DNA of 64,000 nucleotides from JACMJP01 sp046160675. GTDB lineage: Bacteria; Bacteroidota; Bacteroidia; Chitinophagales; BACL12. Each line of letters starts with the position of its first letter. Positions within the stretch are counted from its first letter, which is position 1. The DNA is taken from positions 1 through 64,000 of the forward strand of contig JBJXHH010000131.1 in NCBI GenBank assembly GCA_046160675.1. Direction: 5' to 3'. The notes below the pieces were generated by a model. The model saw only the letters and a program-made list of their open reading frames with translations. It was not told the origin of the DNA and ran no database searches. Shown here one piece after another: positions 61,962 through 64,000 of this stretch. Both the position numbers and the translations under genes were made by a program.

Positions 61962-62705
61962 ATGAAAACATATAGAGCCATACTTGTTGATGATGAAGAG
62001 CCGGGAAGAAAAAACCTTGGCATCTTGCTAAAAAAATATTGCCCGGAGATAGAAGTAATTGCTGATGCAGCTGGCGCTGTAGAGGCAAAGCAAAAGATAA
62101 ATGTACTGCAACCTGATGTTTTATTTCTTGATGTGCAAATGCCCGAGTTAGATGGCTTTGACTTACTTGACTCTTTATCTCAGAAAAATTTTTGCGTAGT
62201 GATTGTAACAGCACATGCCGAATATGGAATACAGGCAGTGAAAGCAGGCGCCACAGATTATATCCTCAAACCTATTGTTATTAAGGAATTACAACAAGCG
62301 GTGAAAAGGGTTGTAGAAGAATCAGAAAATAAAACACAGCAAATTTCATCTTCAAAAGTGCAAACACATGAACGCATTACTCTTACTCACACTAATGGTT
62401 TCGCCATTCTTGAACTACAGGATATTATCAAGCTTGAGGCAGATGATAATTATACTAGAGTCTATACTTCTGATAAAAAAACATATTATGTATCTAAGCC
62501 CCTCAAACAATTTGAAGATAATTTACCTGAAAAAATTTTTTTTCGGCTTCATCGTTCGTATATCATTAACATAAAGCATGTTGTTGAATACACCCGGGAA
62601 GATGGGGGTATGGTGATTATGCGGGATGGCGCAAAAATTCAGATCCCCCGGGCAAGATATAATGATTTTATGGAAGCGATGAAAAGACAATCCATTCAAC
62701 TATAA
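61962..62705 (+). CDS. LytTR-family response regulator
   Basis: A 247-residue regulator with an N-terminal receiver (ILVDDEEPGRKNLGILL, phospho-acceptor Asp in VLFLDVQMPELDG, conserved lysine in YILKPI) and a C-terminal LytTR DNA-binding domain (EADDNYTRVYTSDKKTYYVS, then FFRLHRSYIINIKHVVEY and IPRARYNDFMEAMKR). LytTR proteins bind direct repeats upstream of targets; none was found by eye here. It is followed after 3 bp by a sensor-type gene whose stop lies beyond the window, the usual partner. Confidence 0.95.
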   Translation: MKTYRAILVDDEEPGRKNLGILLKKYCPEIEVIADAAGAVEAKQKINVLQPDVLFLDVQMPELDGFDLLDSLSQKNFCVVIVTAHAEYGIQAVKAGATDYILKPIVIKELQQAVKRVVEESENKTQQISSSKVQTHERITLTHTNGFAILELQDIIKLEADDNYTRVYTSDKKTYYVSKPLKQFEDNLPEKIFFRLHRSYIINIKHVVEYTREDGGMVIMRDGAKIQIPRARYNDFMEAMKRQSIQL

Positions 62706-62708
62706 AGG

Positions 62709-64000
62709 ATGAAGCAGTTATTCTTTTTTCTTGCAATAGCTCTTTTCACCAGTCAAACACTTATAGCACAGCTGTTTCCCTATAGGCAATACAGCTCAGA
62801 CGGAGAACTTGTAAATTCAAATGTAAATGCCATGATGCAAGATGCGGAGGGGTATATTTGGTTTGCAACAGATAATGGGTTAAGTCGTTTTGATGGGAGT
62901 AAATCAAACAACTATGGAATAGAAAACGGCTTGCCAGTCAATTCTATCCTGTCAATAACTTCAGATGAGCGAGGGAATATTTATGCAGGGGCAAAGCGAA
63001 AAGGTATTTATAAGTTTTCAAATACAAAATTCAGAGAGGAGATAATTGACCCAACTTCTGTTTTAAGTAATCATCAGATAATTAAAGGAAAAGATTTTTT
63101 GTACTCCTTAAGGCGTATGCATAAAATTGCCGCAATAAACAGTACAAAGACTACTGTATGCAATGTTCTGTTCCCTAAAGAAGTTAAGCCCCTTTGCCTA
63201 TTTAAAGACTTTTCAGGAAACATTTTCGCTGGTACCACAAAAGGGCTTTTTAAAATCACTGATACCTCTGCCCAGAAGATAGGCATTCCGGAATTAGATA
63301 ATAAAATGATAGAGTACTTAACGGGAAAAGGGGATGAAATTTTTATTGCTGCGGGAAATTCAATTTATTGTTTGAAAGATTTAATTCTCAAGCAAAAGTT
63401 AGAAATACATGCACTGCAACCTGCAGAAACAATTCAAAATTTCCTGGTTGACAACTATAACAATATCTGGTTTTCTACAAAAAACAATAACCGTGTATAC
63501 GTAAAAACAAACACTCAAACACTCAGGCTTGATGAGGTCATAAAACTGCAAGGGGCTCCTGTAAATTATTTTATGAGTGATAGTGAAGGAAATGTTTGGA
63601 TGGCTACTCTTGGTAAAGGAGCTTTTTGTTTTCATAGTATGTATTGCGAGAATTTTAATGAAGTAAACGGATTGTCTGTCCCTTATATTACAAAATTGAA
63701 AAGGGGAACAGGCGGCAATGATTTATTCATTGGCACAACCAATGGGGTGTTTTATTTTGACATGAAAAACTTTTCACAGCTTAAACATACAACAGGTGAA
63801 CATGAACAAGTTGTTGAGATGACTTTAACAGGAAATGAATTGAACATCTGCAAGGCAAACACATCTAAAAGAAATGAAGGCCTAACAAAACTCTCCAACT
63901 ATACAATCCGGTATAAGAATGCAAGCATCTATTATGTAACAACTGATGGCTCAATAATTACGGGTAAATGGAACAATACAGTTTATAGGGAGCGAAATGG
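62709..64000 (+). CDS. reg_prop sensor protein, probable histidine kinase (cut by window end)
   Basis: An open frame from ATG 62709 continues without a stop to the window end, about 430 residues. It begins with a signal peptide (MKQLFFFLAIALFTSQTLI) and a run of two-component regulator propeller units: NSNVNAMMQDAEGYIWFATD, GLSRFDG, GNVWMATLGKGAFCF, DLFIGTTNGVFYF. The C-terminal kinase part is not visible, but this layout with a LytTR regulator immediately upstream (3-bp gap) is typical of LytS-type sensors in Bacteroidota. The periplasmic propeller would sense an unknown ligand. The two genes are probably co-translated. Confidence 0.82.
   Translation, partial: MKQLFFFLAIALFTSQTLIAQLFPYRQYSSDGELVNSNVNAMMQDAEGYIWFATDNGLSRFDGSKSNNYGIENGLPVNSILSITSDERGNIYAGAKRKGIYKFSNTKFREEIIDPTSVLSNHQIIKGKDFLYSLRRMHKIAAINSTKTTVCNVLFPKEVKPLCLFKDFSGNIFAGTTKGLFKITDTSAQKIGIPELDNKMIEYLTGKGDEIFIAAGNSIYCLKDLILKQKLEIHALQPAETIQNFLVDNYNNIWFSTKNNNRVYVKTNTQTLRLDEVIKLQGAPVNYFMSDSEGNVWMATLGKGAFCFHSMYCENFNEVNGLSVPYITKLKRGTGGNDLFIGTTNGVFYFDMKNFSQLKHTTGEHEQVVEMTLTGNELNICKANTSKRNEGLTKLSNYTIRYKNASIYYVTTDGSIITGKWNNTVYRERN

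Noticed and set aside
1..64000. tRNA, rRNA, CRISPR array, transposase or integrase
   Set aside because: Scanned spacers and gene products by eye; no cloverleaf, repeat array or recombinase motif was found. A tRNAscan or CRISPR finder run would settle it.

Overview
The window is a low-GC, gene-dense bacterial chromosome segment that most likely comes from a member of the Bacteroidota. The evidence is several secreted proteins with C-terminal type IX secretion (Por) sorting domains, many lipoproteins, promoter-like TAnnTTTG boxes with little Shine-Dalgarno signal, and lineage-typical families (DUF6427-like, reg_prop sensor with LytTR regulator, Omp28-related, a long PurF). I cannot fix the family; a Chitinophagales/Saprospirales-type organism is a guess. 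No tRNA, rRNA, CRISPR array, transposase or phage module was seen.

Layout. 1-2.7 kb holds tryptophan/kynurenine catabolism: a partial ACMS decarboxylase, tryptophan 2,3-dioxygenase, 3-hydroxyanthranilate dioxygenase and a divergent SDR. Kynurenine 3-monooxygenase lies far away at 52.9 kb. 2.8-8.8 kb holds periplasmic folding factors: SlyD-like, two parvulin-type PPIases with a lipoprotein between them, then a MoxR ATPase. PurF is at 9.4-11.3 kb. 11.3-22 kb is a signalling and envelope-stress-like block: an NtrC-type regulator, a receiver-only protein, a CHASE3-type/PAS histidine kinase, and many small membrane or helical proteins (lmo0937-like, YtxH, DUF1469/holin-like, AI-2E transporter, PA2169/DUF2383). 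A 202-bp inverted-repeat-bounded element sits in this block. 22.8-27.3 kb is a tight AsmA-like/DUF748/BrkB operon. 27.5-30.4 kb encodes 2-oxoacid:ferredoxin oxidoreductase (KorAB). 30.6-32.7 kb encodes a T9SS cargo with a lysyl-oxidase-like domain. RecA, an ACE-like M2 peptidase lipoprotein, a frameshifted methyltransferase and a DsbD with a duplicated N-terminal domain follow.

39.4-47.6 kb, on the minus strand, runs from a peptide ABC transporter (binding lipoprotein and two permeases) through two unknown envelope proteins to PurQ. 47.7-57.9 kb mixes an SDR (TIGR01777), T9SS cargos (Omp28-like, subtilase), a GlcD-type FAD oxidase next to kmo, and two sister Ig-like lipoproteins. 57.9-64 kb carries recJ, lptB, a GH3-family adenylating enzyme, a LytTR regulator, and the start of its probable reg_prop sensor, cut by the window end.

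The most unusual items are the lysyl-oxidase-like secreted protein with copper-site histidines and cofactor-forming Lys/Tyr in place, the SDR lacking the usual catalytic Tyr/Lys, the permease with no standard start codon at its natural N-terminus, the methyltransferase frameshift and the inverted-repeat element. No complete, clearly undescribed system is proven here; the best candidate for new biology is the lysyl-oxidase-like cargo.
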